Below are positions 27,908-37,060 of a DNA stretch of 64,000 nucleotides, piece by piece; position 1 is the stretch's first letter; every line of letters starts with the position of its first letter. The DNA is taken from positions 186,001 through 250,000 of the forward strand of contig NZ_FOEO01000003.1 of NCBI RefSeq assembly GCF_900110765.1, written 5' to 3'. Source of the stretch: Pseudomonas sp. NFACC02. Its GTDB lineage: Bacteria; Pseudomonadota; Gammaproteobacteria; Pseudomonadales; Pseudomonadaceae. Under the pieces are notes generated by a model. That model searched no databases. It saw nothing but the letters and a program-made list of their open reading frames with translations, and was not told the origin of the DNA. The position numbers and the translations under genes were made by a program.

Positions 27908-28609
27908 TCAGATTGAGCGTTGGTTGACGCGCGAGGACAACTGCTCGGCAGACTCTTTGCGTTCGGAGTACCTGTCCACCAGGAAGTCCTTGTGGTCGCG
28001 CAGCAGCAGGGTGAACTTCACCAGTTCCTCCATCACATCGACGAGGCGATCGTAGTAGGGCGAAGGTTTCATCCGGTTCGTGTCATCGAACTCCAGGTAG
28101 GCCTTGGGCACGGAAGACTGGTTCGGAATCGTGAACATGCGCATCCAGCGGCCAAGGACGCGCAACTGGTTCACCACGTTGAACGACTGCGAGCCGCCGC
28201 AGACCTGCATGACCGCCAGGGTTTTGCCCTGGGTCGGGCGAACGGCGCCCAGCGTCAGTGGAATCCAGTCTATTTGCGCTTTGAACACCGCCGACATCGC
28301 ACCGTGCCGTTCGGGCGAACACCACACTTGACCCTCCGACCACTGCACCAGGTCTCGCAACGCCTGGACCTTCGGATGCTCGACCGGTGCATCATCGGGC
28401 AATGGCAGCCCGGTCGGATCGAAAATGCGCGTTTCGGCCCCGAAGTGTTCAAGCAGACGCGCTGACTCCTCCACCAGCAATCGGCTGAATGACCGATCAC
28501 GGGTCGATCCATAGAGCAGGAGAATGTGTGGTTTATGAGTGCTCGTCTGGCGTGTGGGGGATTCACTGTCGAACAGGCTGAGATCGAGGTTGTGCAATTC
28601 TTCTGACAT
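27908..28609 (-). CDS. arsH: ArsH, organoarsenical/NADPH-FMN oxidoreductase
   Basis: This 233-residue flavodoxin-like protein is ArsH. The FMN-binding segment [21 protein letters not shown] (about residues 38-58) and the conserved [22 protein letters not shown] region are typical. ArsH oxidises trivalent organoarsenicals such as methylarsenite and arsenical herbicide forms to less toxic pentavalent products, using FMN and NADPH. The start is set at 28609 because of AGGACG upstream. It is the last gene of a minus-strand ars operon; arsC ends 13 bases upstream. No arsenite efflux gene (arsB or acr3) lies in this operon. Confidence 0.93.
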   Translation of the reverse strand: MSEELHNLDLSLFDSESPTRQTSTHKPHILLLYGSTRDRSFSRLLVEESARLLEHFGAETRIFDPTGLPLPDDAPVEHPKVQALRDLVQWSEGQVWCSPERHGAMSAVFKAQIDWIPLTLGAVRPTQGKTLAVMQVCGGSQSFNVVNQLRVLGRWMRMFTIPNQSSVPKAYLEFDDTNRMKPSPYYDRLVDVMEELVKFTLLLRDHKDFLVDRYSERKESAEQLSSRVNQRSI

Positions 28610-28622
28610 GACGGCGTCCTGA

Positions 28623-29093
28623 TTAAAGCGTTCCGATTTTATCCAGTGCGTGCTTGAGTGCTTGCCGGTCGATCGAGGCGAAAGGCAGTGCAAAGAAGGC
28701 CAGGCAGCGTCGTTCGATCCGCGTCAAGGTCGCCATGAAGGCCTCGTTGATGGCGGCCTCGTCACCGGTCACCTCTGATGGGTCTTCAAGGCCCCAATGA
28801 GCCTTCAGCGCAGGGCCGAAGTAAACGGGGCAAGGTTCCCCGGCGGCGCTGTCGCAGACCGTGATGACGATGTCCGGCGGGCATTCGCTGAAGGCTTCAG
28901 AACCTTTGCTGCCGAGCCCCGTGGTTGAAATGCCGGCGTGCGCCAACGTGCTCAGGCTGCGGGGCAGCACCTGTCCCTTGGGAAAACTCCCGCAGCTCAC
29001 GGCTTCGAACCCTGCGGGTGCCAAGTGGTTGAACAGCGCTTCGGACAGGATGCTGCGGCAGCTATTGGCCGTGCACATGAACAGAACTCGCAT
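28623..29093 (-). CDS. arsC: ArsC, thioredoxin-coupled arsenate reductase
   Basis: This 156-residue protein is an arsenate reductase of the low-molecular-weight phosphatase type. The P-loop is CTANSCRS with Cys7 and Arg13 (C-X5-R), and the redox pair Cys80 and Cys88 ([14 protein letters not shown]) is the one that cycles with thioredoxin. It reduces arsenate to arsenite. The gene has a good GCAGGAG ribosome site. It sits between arsR (stop 83 bases upstream) and arsH (14 bases downstream). In the usual Pseudomonas order an efflux permease gene separates arsR and arsC; here only the short spacer is present. Confidence 0.93.
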   Translation of the reverse strand: MRVLFMCTANSCRSILSEALFNHLAPAGFEAVSCGSFPKGQVLPRSLSTLAHAGISTTGLGSKGSEAFSECPPDIVITVCDSAAGEPCPVYFGPALKAHWGLEDPSEVTGDEAAINEAFMATLTRIERRCLAFFALPFASIDRQALKHALDKIGTL

Positions 29094-29162
29094 GTAAAGC
29101 TCCTGCCGCCGGGGGCGGGCGTCAAAGGCTCAGGCGTCACGCCGGAGCAGAAAAGGGAGGTC

Positions 29163-29176
29163 GGGAAACGTTTCCC
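29163..29176. repeat. 14-bp perfect palindrome in the arsR-arsC spacer
   Basis: GGGAAACGTTTCCC directly follows the arsR stop codon (which is at 29177-29179 on the plus strand). It may be a processing signal, a weak terminator half or a scar, but nothing decides between these. Confidence 0.5.
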
Positions 29177-29524
29177 TCAGCAGCAGACGGATTCGCGCAC
29201 GGGGCGTCCGTCCATGTTCTGCAAACGGGCGGCGTTGATTCGGAGCCATTCGGTATTGGCCAGCACGATCACGTCGAGCATGTCATTCACCCATGTTGGA
29301 AGCTGCGGGTTGAGGCGGTAGTACACCCATTGGCCCTGACGACGGTCGAGCAGAAGCCCGTTGCTGCGCAGTTGCGCGAGGTGGCGACTGATCTTCGGCT
29401 GGCTCTCGTCCATGGCGCACATCAGCTCGCAGACGCACAGCTCACCCTGGCTCGCGATAAGGAGCGTGGCACGAGCGCGTGTTTCATCCGCCAGGCTTTT
29501 GAAGAGTTGCGAAGGGGTGATCAT
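29177..29524 (-). CDS. arsR: ArsR, arsenite-responsive repressor
   Basis: This 115-residue ArsR/SmtB winged helix-turn-helix repressor has Cys30, Cys32 and Cys36 (LCVCELMCAMD), the thiol set that binds arsenite and antimonite, and the recognition helix QPKISRHLAQLRSNGLL. The C-terminal CC pair is additional. When arsenite binds, the repressor leaves the operator and the operon is expressed. It heads the arsR-arsC-arsH operon. Its operator is probably the 34-bp dyad 17 bases upstream of the start. Confidence 0.93.
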   Translation of the reverse strand: MITPSQLFKSLADETRARATLLIASQGELCVCELMCAMDESQPKISRHLAQLRSNGLLLDRRQGQWVYYRLNPQLPTWVNDMLDVIVLANTEWLRINAARLQNMDGRPVRESVCC

Positions 29525-29540
29525 GGGGTGATAGCTCGTA

Positions 29541-29574
29541 CATATGAAAATCCGAATATACGGATTTCCATATG
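29541..29574 (-). promoter_or_regulatory. ArsR operator/promoter dyad
   Basis: The 34-bp element has CATATG at both ends and a nested ATCCG...CGGAT dyad (CATATG-N4-TCCG-N6-CGGA-N4-CATATG). It lies immediately upstream of arsR and should be the operator bound by ArsR, with the arsR promoter overlapping it. The exact -10 and -35 cannot be fixed from the sequence. Confidence 0.65.
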
Positions 29575-29706
29575 TCTTAACCAGCCCTGAGCGTCAAAGG
29601 TCTTGATCCAGCGTTTAGATAACACCGAACGAACTAAAATTTGACTGTCTGGTCAGGATAATCAGCGACACCTGCTTCCTTCAGCCTCCCGACACGAGCA
29701 TCCCCT

Positions 29707-29934
29707 ATGCACACTTACTCGGTTAACTACCTGTTCAACGACGAACCCCGTACTCACACGTTCGAGCTCCAGCAATCTCGATTGCCCGTCCACGAAGCCG
29801 CGATGCATCTCCTGCAGCTGCATTTCGGCGATAACGAAAACAGCCTCATGATGCCCAACGCGGACGCCACCCCCGAAGAGATGCTGGAGCAGGCGCGGGT
29901 GGTCGGTATTACTGGTATAGACGTCGTCGGTTAG
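29707..29934 (+). CDS. Small hypothetical protein, 75 aa
   Basis: This is a 75-residue protein of unknown function. Its N-terminus (YSVNYLFNDEPRTHTFEL) has the same pattern as the small protein encoded at 8197-8421: a Tyr, a beta-strand residue pair, then YL-F/L-N, a basic residue and Thr, then a run ending in E-A. The rest is a short amphipathic region (LPVHEAAMHLLQLHFGD) and an acidic C-terminus. The start ATG is preceded by a C-rich stretch without a clear Shine-Dalgarno. It is separated from the ars operon by 130 bases and from the ExuT-like gene by about 450. Confidence 0.6.
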   Translation: MHTYSVNYLFNDEPRTHTFELQQSRLPVHEAAMHLLQLHFGDNENSLMMPNADATPEEMLEQARVVGITGIDVVG

Positions 29935-29949
29935 ACCCTTTATCACGTG

Positions 29950-29960
29950 TTGTCATACAA
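29950..29960. promoter_or_regulatory. GntR/FCD-type operator candidate
   Basis: TTGTCATACAA fits the TNGT-N3-ACNA consensus of FadR-subfamily GntR regulators, which commonly control uronate and carboxylate transport. Its position, 15 bases after a small gene and far from the transporter start, is unusual. Confidence 0.3.
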
Positions 29961-30066
29961 CGGTATTCATGGAGTTGAGCTCGGCGTTCGCTGCCTATGG
30001 CCGTGGCTGAGGCGTGCAAGGGGCGAAAGTCAGCCCTTTGCGCCTGGACGCCGACGTTCTTCCCGA

Positions 30067-30112
30067 TTGACAGCCCAGTAACGGAATCGATATAAGAATC
30101 GTTGTACGACGA
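30067..30112 (+). promoter_or_regulatory. Sigma-70 promoter with an overlapping GntR-type site, upstream of the ExuT-like gene
   Basis: TTGACA at 30067-30072 and TATAAG at 30091-30096 are 18 bases apart on the plus strand. TTGTACGACGA (30102-30112) directly overlaps the expected start of transcription (about 30103) and fits TNGT-N3-ACNA. This places the transporter gene 280 bases downstream, so its leader would be unusually long. Confidence 0.5.
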
Positions 30113-30381
30113 CAGATGATCATTCCTGATCACGCCCAACTATAAAAAACAGTGTCGGCCTCCAACATGAAATCGACTTGCTTGCTCATCTCATTCACCG
30201 CAGCACCCAACGATCCGGTTCCGGCCGCCTGTCGCGCGTTGGCGCCCTCAAAGGTCTCGCCTACCACCTCGTAGCACCTCCCGCACGTCTTGATTCAGGT
30301 CCCAGAGCCTGAAATCCGCACGCGCGCGCTCCCGGTGTCGTCGAGCGATCATCACCCGAATCCAAACAATAAAGTGATGCC

Positions 30382-31803
30382 ATGAACCTGAACGAGTCCA
30401 CTCATCCGCAAAGCGTCAGTCAGTCTGCCGTGATCAGCAAGGCCGTCGGCAAATACCGCTGGACGATCTGTGCGCTGTTGTTTTTCGCCACCACGGTCAA
30501 CTACCTGGATCGTCAGGTGCTCAGCCTGTTGGCGCCGGATCTTTCGACGCAATTTGGCTGGACTAACACCGACTACGCCAACATCGCCTCGGTGTTCCAG
30601 TTCGTCTACGCGATCGCCATGATCTTCGCCGGTCGTGTCGTCGACAAAATCGGCACCAAGACTGCCTACATCCTGGCGATCGGCATCTGGTCGACCGGTG
30701 CGGTGATGCATGCGTTCTCGGTGCCGCTGGGGGAGGGGATCGCCTCGGTGTGCGGGGCATTCGGCCTGGCGGTCATCCCGGTGTCCATCGCGGGGTTCAT
30801 GCTGTCGCGTGCAGTGCTGGCCATTGGCGAGGCTGGTAACTTTCCGATCGCGATCAAGGCGACTGCCGAGTACTTTCCCAAGAAGGAGCGTTCATTTGCG
30901 ACCGGTATCTTCAACTCCGGCGCCAACGTCGGCGCGATCACCGCGCCGATATGTGTACCGCTGATCGCCAGCGTCTGGGGTTGGGAATGGGCATTCATCG
31001 TGATTGGCCTGCTGGGGTTCGTCTGGCTGGCGGCGTGGATGGCGTTGTACGAAAAGCCGGAGCAGCAAAAGCGCCTGAGCGCTGCGGAGCTGGCGTACAT
31101 CCGCAGTGATGAAACCGCCGACGTTGCTGCCAGGCCTGTGTCGAGTGCTGACGAGAAGAAAGTGTCGTGGTTCAAACTGCTGACCTATCGCCAGACGTGG
31201 GCATTCGCCTTCGGCAAGTTCATGACCGACGGCGTGTGGTGGTTTTTTCTGTTCTGGCTGCCGACCTACCTGTCGGCGCAGTACGGCATGAAAGGCCAGG
31301 CCATCGTGATCCCGCTGTTCGTGCTGTACAGCATGACCATGGTTGGCAGTATTGGCGGTGGCTGGTTCCCCAGCTACTTCATGGCCCGTGGCGACAAGCC
31401 GTACGACGGCCGCATGAAAGCCATGTTCGTGATTGCGCTGTTTCCGCTGCTGGTGTTGCTGGCGCAGCCGTTGGGGTACATCAGCTTCTGGATACCCGTG
31501 CTGTTGATCGGCATCGGCGCTTCGGCACACCAGGCCTGGTCGTGCAACATCTTCACGACGGTATCCGACATGTTCCCGCAGAAGACCATCGCTTCGGTGG
31601 TGGGGATCGGCGGCATGGCGGGTGGTTTCGGCGGCGTGGTCATGACCAAGATCGGCGGTTGGGTGTTCGACTACTACAAATCGATCAACGACATCCACAC
31701 CGGCTACATGATCATGTTCGCCATCTGCGCGTTGGCCTACCTGGTGGCGTGGAGCGTGATGAAGGCCCTGGTGCCACGGCATAAAGAAATCACCGACCTG
31801 TAA
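30382..31803 (+). CDS. MFS transporter, ACS family (ExuT-like)
   Basis: This 473-residue, 12-helix transporter belongs to the anion:cation symporter family. NYLDRQVLSLLAPDL in the first helix, GRVVDKIGTKTAY between helices 2 and 3 and FPIAIKATAEYFPKKERSFATGIFNSGANVG in the helix 4-5 region match hexuronate (ExuT), galactarate/glucarate (GudP) and related sugar-acid carriers. The Arg/Lys in helix 1 and the EAGNFP motif are consistent with an organic-anion substrate. No uronate or aldarate catabolic gene lies next to it, so the substrate is open. It stands as a single gene. Two putative GntR sites and a sigma-70 promoter precede it. Confidence 0.85.
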   Translation: MNLNESTHPQSVSQSAVISKAVGKYRWTICALLFFATTVNYLDRQVLSLLAPDLSTQFGWTNTDYANIASVFQFVYAIAMIFAGRVVDKIGTKTAYILAIGIWSTGAVMHAFSVPLGEGIASVCGAFGLAVIPVSIAGFMLSRAVLAIGEAGNFPIAIKATAEYFPKKERSFATGIFNSGANVGAITAPICVPLIASVWGWEWAFIVIGLLGFVWLAAWMALYEKPEQQKRLSAAELAYIRSDETADVAARPVSSADEKKVSWFKLLTYRQTWAFAFGKFMTDGVWWFFLFWLPTYLSAQYGMKGQAIVIPLFVLYSMTMVGSIGGGWFPSYFMARGDKPYDGRMKAMFVIALFPLLVLLAQPLGYISFWIPVLLIGIGASAHQAWSCNIFTTVSDMFPQKTIASVVGIGGMAGGFGGVVMTKIGGWVFDYYKSINDIHTGYMIMFAICALAYLVAWSVMKALVPRHKEITDL

Positions 31804-31952
31804 CAGCCTGCCTGTGTTCAGGCCGGGTGTGAGGTGTCATCCGCACGGGGCAATCAGCAGGTTGGGGCCTGCGGTTGTTTCTGCGTTGAGTCTTCGCTAG
31901 CGTTAGCGGCATCGCCCGATGCCGTTCAACATTTCAAGACAAAGGAAGACCC

Positions 31953-32446
31953 ATGTCCACCCTCAGCTTTCGCCACCCCACGGGGGCAGACGCCCCACGC
32001 TGCTTCGAAATTGAATCCACGGCTTACGAGGGCGACGAAGCCGCCACGCTGGAAAAGATCGCCACGCGGATCGAGCAATATCCGCAAGGCTTTTTGATCC
32101 TGGAAGAGGCCGGGCACATCGTCGGCTTCATCAACAGCGGGTGTGCCCATGATGTCGTGATGTCGGATGAAGACTTCAAGGAGCTGGTAGGCCATTCGGC
32201 GGATGCGCCAAACGTGGTGATCATGTCCGTGGTGGTCGACCCCGCCTCGCAAGGCAAGGGCTACGCGACGCTGTTGATGCGCGAGTTCGTGCGGCGCATG
32301 AAGGCGGCGCACAAGCAAACCCTCCATCTGATGTGCAAGGAGCAACACGTACCGTTGTACACGCGCATGGGCTACCGCTACGTTCAGCCATCGCCCTCCG
32401 ACCACGGCGGGATGGCATGGCATGAAATGGTCATGGAGCTTGAGGG

Positions 32447-32450
<4 letters not shown>
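31953..32450 (+). CDS. GNAT-family N-acetyltransferase
   Basis: This 165-residue acetyltransferase resembles the arylalkylamine N-acetyltransferase/RimI-like branch of GNAT enzymes. The acetyl-CoA loop is VVVDPASQGKGYATLLMREFV (Q-x-x-G-x-A motif), followed by LMCKEQHVPLYTRMGYRYV near the C-terminus. The N-terminus YEGDEAATLEKIATRI resembles members that act on amines. The ribosome site AAGGAAG precedes the ATG. Its stop codon overlaps by 3 bases with the stop of the convergent hybrid kinase gene. The substrate is unknown. Confidence 0.85.
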
Positions 32451-34573
<2,123 letters not shown>

Positions 34574-34699
34574 CGCTCATTACTGTGCTTGTAATGAAAT
34601 CAGAAAGCGTCAGAAGTTTCATTCACGCCATGAGACGCGCACGCGTACGAAGCACGCGTCGTGGATCCTCTCGACAGGCTGAACCCGGCACTGCCGTGA

Positions 34700-34858
34700 T
34701 CAGGCCTGCGAGGCGGTCGTCGAGGCTTGATCGGTTTCAGCAGCCAGCTTCAAACGATCCGCCTTGCTGATGTACTTCTCTTTCTTTGGCGCGAGCTTGG
34801 CACTGGCCTTTTTGGCGTGGGCCTGCAAGAGCTGCTTTATCTTTTTGCGGCGGTTCAT
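34700..34858 (-). CDS. DUF2986-type small basic protein, 52 aa
   Basis: A 52-residue basic protein starts at the ATG 34856-34858 (minus), with GAGGG five bases upstream. The sequence MNRRKKIKQLLQAHAKKAS, then KLAPKKEKYISKADRLK, is that of the DUF2986 family. These proteins are short, strongly basic and of unknown function; a nucleic-acid or ribosome-associated role is possible but unproven. It lies about 126 bases downstream of the hybrid kinase gene start region and is unlikely to be in its operon. It is too short to show up in ordinary length-filtered gene calls. Confidence 0.82.
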   Translation of the reverse strand: MNRRKKIKQLLQAHAKKASAKLAPKKEKYISKADRLKLAAETDQASTTASQA

Positions 34859-35197
34859 GGGCGCCCTCGATGTTCAGATGCTGAAAATCACGGCACCTTA
34901 CGGAGTCGGATGATTGATGTCCACGGTCGGCTGGGCTGACCGATAATCCTGAATCGCTGTGCCAAACCCGGCCCGGACGGCTGGGTTTCCGATCTGCTCC
35001 ACCATTCGGCGACCTGAAGCGATCCGTAGTGCATTCGTTGCCAGGCTATTACCGGCGTTGAAAGGCACGCAGAGCAGGCATTGGATCCAATGAATTCGCT
35101 TTATCGACTTCAGACGAAAGGTAGTCACAGACTATTGATAGAATGATGGCGCAATGACATATTTGCGCGGTCTTTCACTCTCTCCCCCGTGTGCAAA
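34859..35197. other. Intergenic region before the trypsin-like lipoprotein gene
   Basis: This 339-base region holds a plus-strand promoter with an adjacent dyad (35139-35168). A minus-strand open frame at 34898-35128 (76 codons, GTG start, no Shine-Dalgarno) has fairly normal codon use in its 3' half, but I cannot support it as a gene. Confidence 0.45.
35139..35168 (+). promoter_or_regulatory. Extended -10 promoter with an operator-like dyad before the lipoprotein gene
   Basis: TGATAGAAT (35136-35144) is an extended -10 element with TAGAAT one base from TATAAT. The expected start of transcription near 35151 lies inside the dyad GCGCAA-N8-TTGCGC (35149-35168). A repressor bound there would block the promoter. 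No regulator is known for it. Confidence 0.4.
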
Positions 35198-35851
35198 ATG
35201 CGCTCCTTAAAGTCACTTGTTGCGGCCTCCGTGCTGCTCAGCGGGTGCAATGGAATGCCAGTCGCTTTTACCCAGGATCCAGTTTATGACCAAGCGTTCG
35301 TCGTCCATTCCGGCGGGCCGCTTCCCTATATGTTGATGGGCACGGCGGTGCAGTGGAATGAAGAGTACGCCGTCACCGTCAAGCACATTCCCTACGTGCC
35401 GGGTGCGGTCTACCAGGGGCAGGGGGACATCCAGTTTTTCCGGCACAAGGCCAATGGCGCTCCACTCTGGCGTGGATACACCCCTGGCGAGGCCGTCACT
35501 GCGGTGGGTTACAACTCGCTGTACATGTCGGTGAAGGGCAGTGGCCATGCCTTGCCCGCGATGGTCCGGATGGACACCAGGGAAGGCAATGTGCTCTATG
35601 GCACCCATGATGGCCCGGTCGCTAAAGGCATGTCGGGTGGGCCGGTGTTCGGCGCCGACGGCAAGGTAATCGGCATCACCGTGGCGTTCCTGTCCTCCGG
35701 CGATCTGGCTGCACTCAAGCGCCCGGACCTTGCCAGCCAGCCTCGGGTCAGCATTTTTCTGCCTTACGCCGAGATCAACCGCGAGTGGGGCCGTTACCTG
35801 GCACAGGCCAAGCCGGTGACAACGCCACCGACTCACCTTGCCAGTCGCTGA
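35198..35851 (+). CDS. Trypsin-like serine protease domain lipoprotein
   Basis: This 217-residue protein has an N-terminal lipobox: a basic start, a hydrophobic stretch and LLSGC, with the Cys at about residue 18. The mature part looks like a small chymotrypsin-fold protease: AVTVKHIP (catalytic His candidate), then further strands, and GMSGGPVFGADGKVIGI (catalytic Ser candidate in the G-x-SGGP loop). The aspartate of the triad is not fixed by eye. Its stop codon abuts the stop of the HlyD-type adaptor gene on the other strand (TGATCA). The position beside a type I adhesin system raises the possibility of a role in adhesin processing, but that is inference. Confidence 0.7.
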   Translation: MRSLKSLVAASVLLSGCNGMPVAFTQDPVYDQAFVVHSGGPLPYMLMGTAVQWNEEYAVTVKHIPYVPGAVYQGQGDIQFFRHKANGAPLWRGYTPGEAVTAVGYNSLYMSVKGSGHALPAMVRMDTREGNVLYGTHDGPVAKGMSGGPVFGADGKVIGITVAFLSSGDLAALKRPDLASQPRVSIFLPYAEINREWGRYLAQAKPVTTPPTHLASR

Positions 35852-37060
35852 TCAACGCTCGCGCAAGGCTTCGCGGGCCCGGTTCAACGGCTTGATCAGG
35901 TAATCCAGCACCGTCTTCTGGCCGGTGCGGATATCCACCGTCGCGATCATGCCGGGCACGATGGCGAAGGTCTTGCCGGCCTTGTTGCGCAGCACATCCG
36001 AGTCCGTCCGGATGTACACGCGGTAGTAGAAAATCTCGGGTTTGACCTCGTCCTGGATCGTGTCCGGGGAAATCGTCACCACCCTGCCGTCGAGACTGCC
36101 GTAGATCGAGTAGTCGTACGCGGTGATTTTCACCTTCGCTTCCTGGTCCGGGTGAATGAACGCAATGTCGCGCGGTGAAATCCGCGCTTCGATCAGCAGT
36201 TGTTCGTCCAGCGGCACGATCTGCATCAGTTTCCCGTTCGGTGGAACCACGCCACCGATGGTGGTGACTTCGATGTCCTTGACGATACCCCGCACCGGCG
36301 AATGCAGCGTCAGACGTGAGAGTGAGTCGCTGCGTCCGCGGATCACGGCCACCAGCATCTGCGCTTCGGCATTGGCTTTGGCCAGGTCTTCGCGCGCGCG
36401 CACCATGTAGTCGGAACGGGCTTCGGTGGCTTTGAGCTCGAGCTCGGAACGCTGGCGATTCAACCGCAGGACTTCCACCCGGCTCGACGCACCGATCTTC
36501 GCCAGATTCTCGGTGATCTCCAGTTCGCTGCGCACCAGTTTGAGTGAGCTCTGAATACCGTCCAGCGTGTCCTGCAGGCCCTTACGGCGGGTCGTGTACA
36601 GCTCGGTTTCGGCGCGGATGAGCTCGGGGTAACGGTTCAACGAAGCGTCGAATGAAAGGGGCTTTTCACTGACTTCCGCTTGCAGTCGATTGACGCTGGC
36701 CAGCGCCGCCCGGTACTTGGCTTCGCTTTCCCCGACGTTGGATTCGGTCTTCACCGCATCGAGCTGGGCCAGGACCTGGCCGCGCTCTACCAACGAGCCT
36801 TCGGTGACGTTCATCTCCTTGATGATGCCGCCTTCCATGGACTGAATCACTTGCTCTCGGGAACTGGGAACCACCTTGCCGGTGCCGGTGGAGACTTCCA
36901 CCACTTCGAACCACGCCGCCCAGGCGAGGAAGCACGCGATCATCAAGGCGCAGCCCCAGATGACCCTGACGCCGCCGGCGATGCTGCGCTCGTCGCGGCC
37001 GTCCAGGTAGGTGATCGAGTCCGGCAAGCGCGGCGTGTGTTCGGCGGTCAACGCTTTCAT
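35852..37060 (-). CDS. Type I secretion membrane fusion protein (HlyD family)
   Basis: This 402-residue adaptor has a short cytoplasmic N-terminus, one membrane span (about residues 30-50, VIWGCALMIACFLAWAAW), a biotinyl-lipoyl-like hairpin and a long coiled coil (roughly residues 100-240). The end region is the usual HlyD barrel (DEVKPEIFYYRVYIR). It bridges the inner membrane ABC exporter to the TolC-type channel in a type I system. Its start codon overlaps the stop codon of the ABC transporter gene by 4 bases. It is the last gene in the adhesin operon. Confidence 0.92.
   Translation of the reverse strand: MKALTAEHTPRLPDSITYLDGRDERSIAGGVRVIWGCALMIACFLAWAAWFEVVEVSTGTGKVVPSSREQVIQSMEGGIIKEMNVTEGSLVERGQVLAQLDAVKTESNVGESEAKYRAALASVNRLQAEVSEKPLSFDASLNRYPELIRAETELYTTRRKGLQDTLDGIQSSLKLVRSELEITENLAKIGASSRVEVLRLNRQRSELELKATEARSDYMVRAREDLAKANAEAQMLVAVIRGRSDSLSRLTLHSPVRGIVKDIEVTTIGGVVPPNGKLMQIVPLDEQLLIEARISPRDIAFIHPDQEAKVKITAYDYSIYGSLDGRVVTISPDTIQDEVKPEIFYYRVYIRTDSDVLRNKAGKTFAIVPGMIATVDIRTGQKTVLDYLIKPLNRAREALRER

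Larger units (their letters stand above)
29935..30381. other. Intergenic region before the ExuT-like gene: promoter, two GntR-type sites, possible gene remnant
   Basis: This 447-base stretch has no confident gene. It holds a strong-looking plus-strand promoter (30067-30096), two sequences fitting TNGT-N3-ACNA (29950-29960 and 30102-30112), and a minus-strand open frame of about 75 codons that would need a frameshift near 30265 to be continuous. Confidence 0.55.

Noticed and set aside
31804..31952. Possible terminator after the ExuT-like gene
   Set aside because: The inverted repeat is short, the loop is long and no T-run follows.
34898..35128. 76-codon minus-strand open frame
   Set aside because: GTG start, no Shine-Dalgarno, no recognisable similarity; it overlaps the promoter region of the lipoprotein gene.
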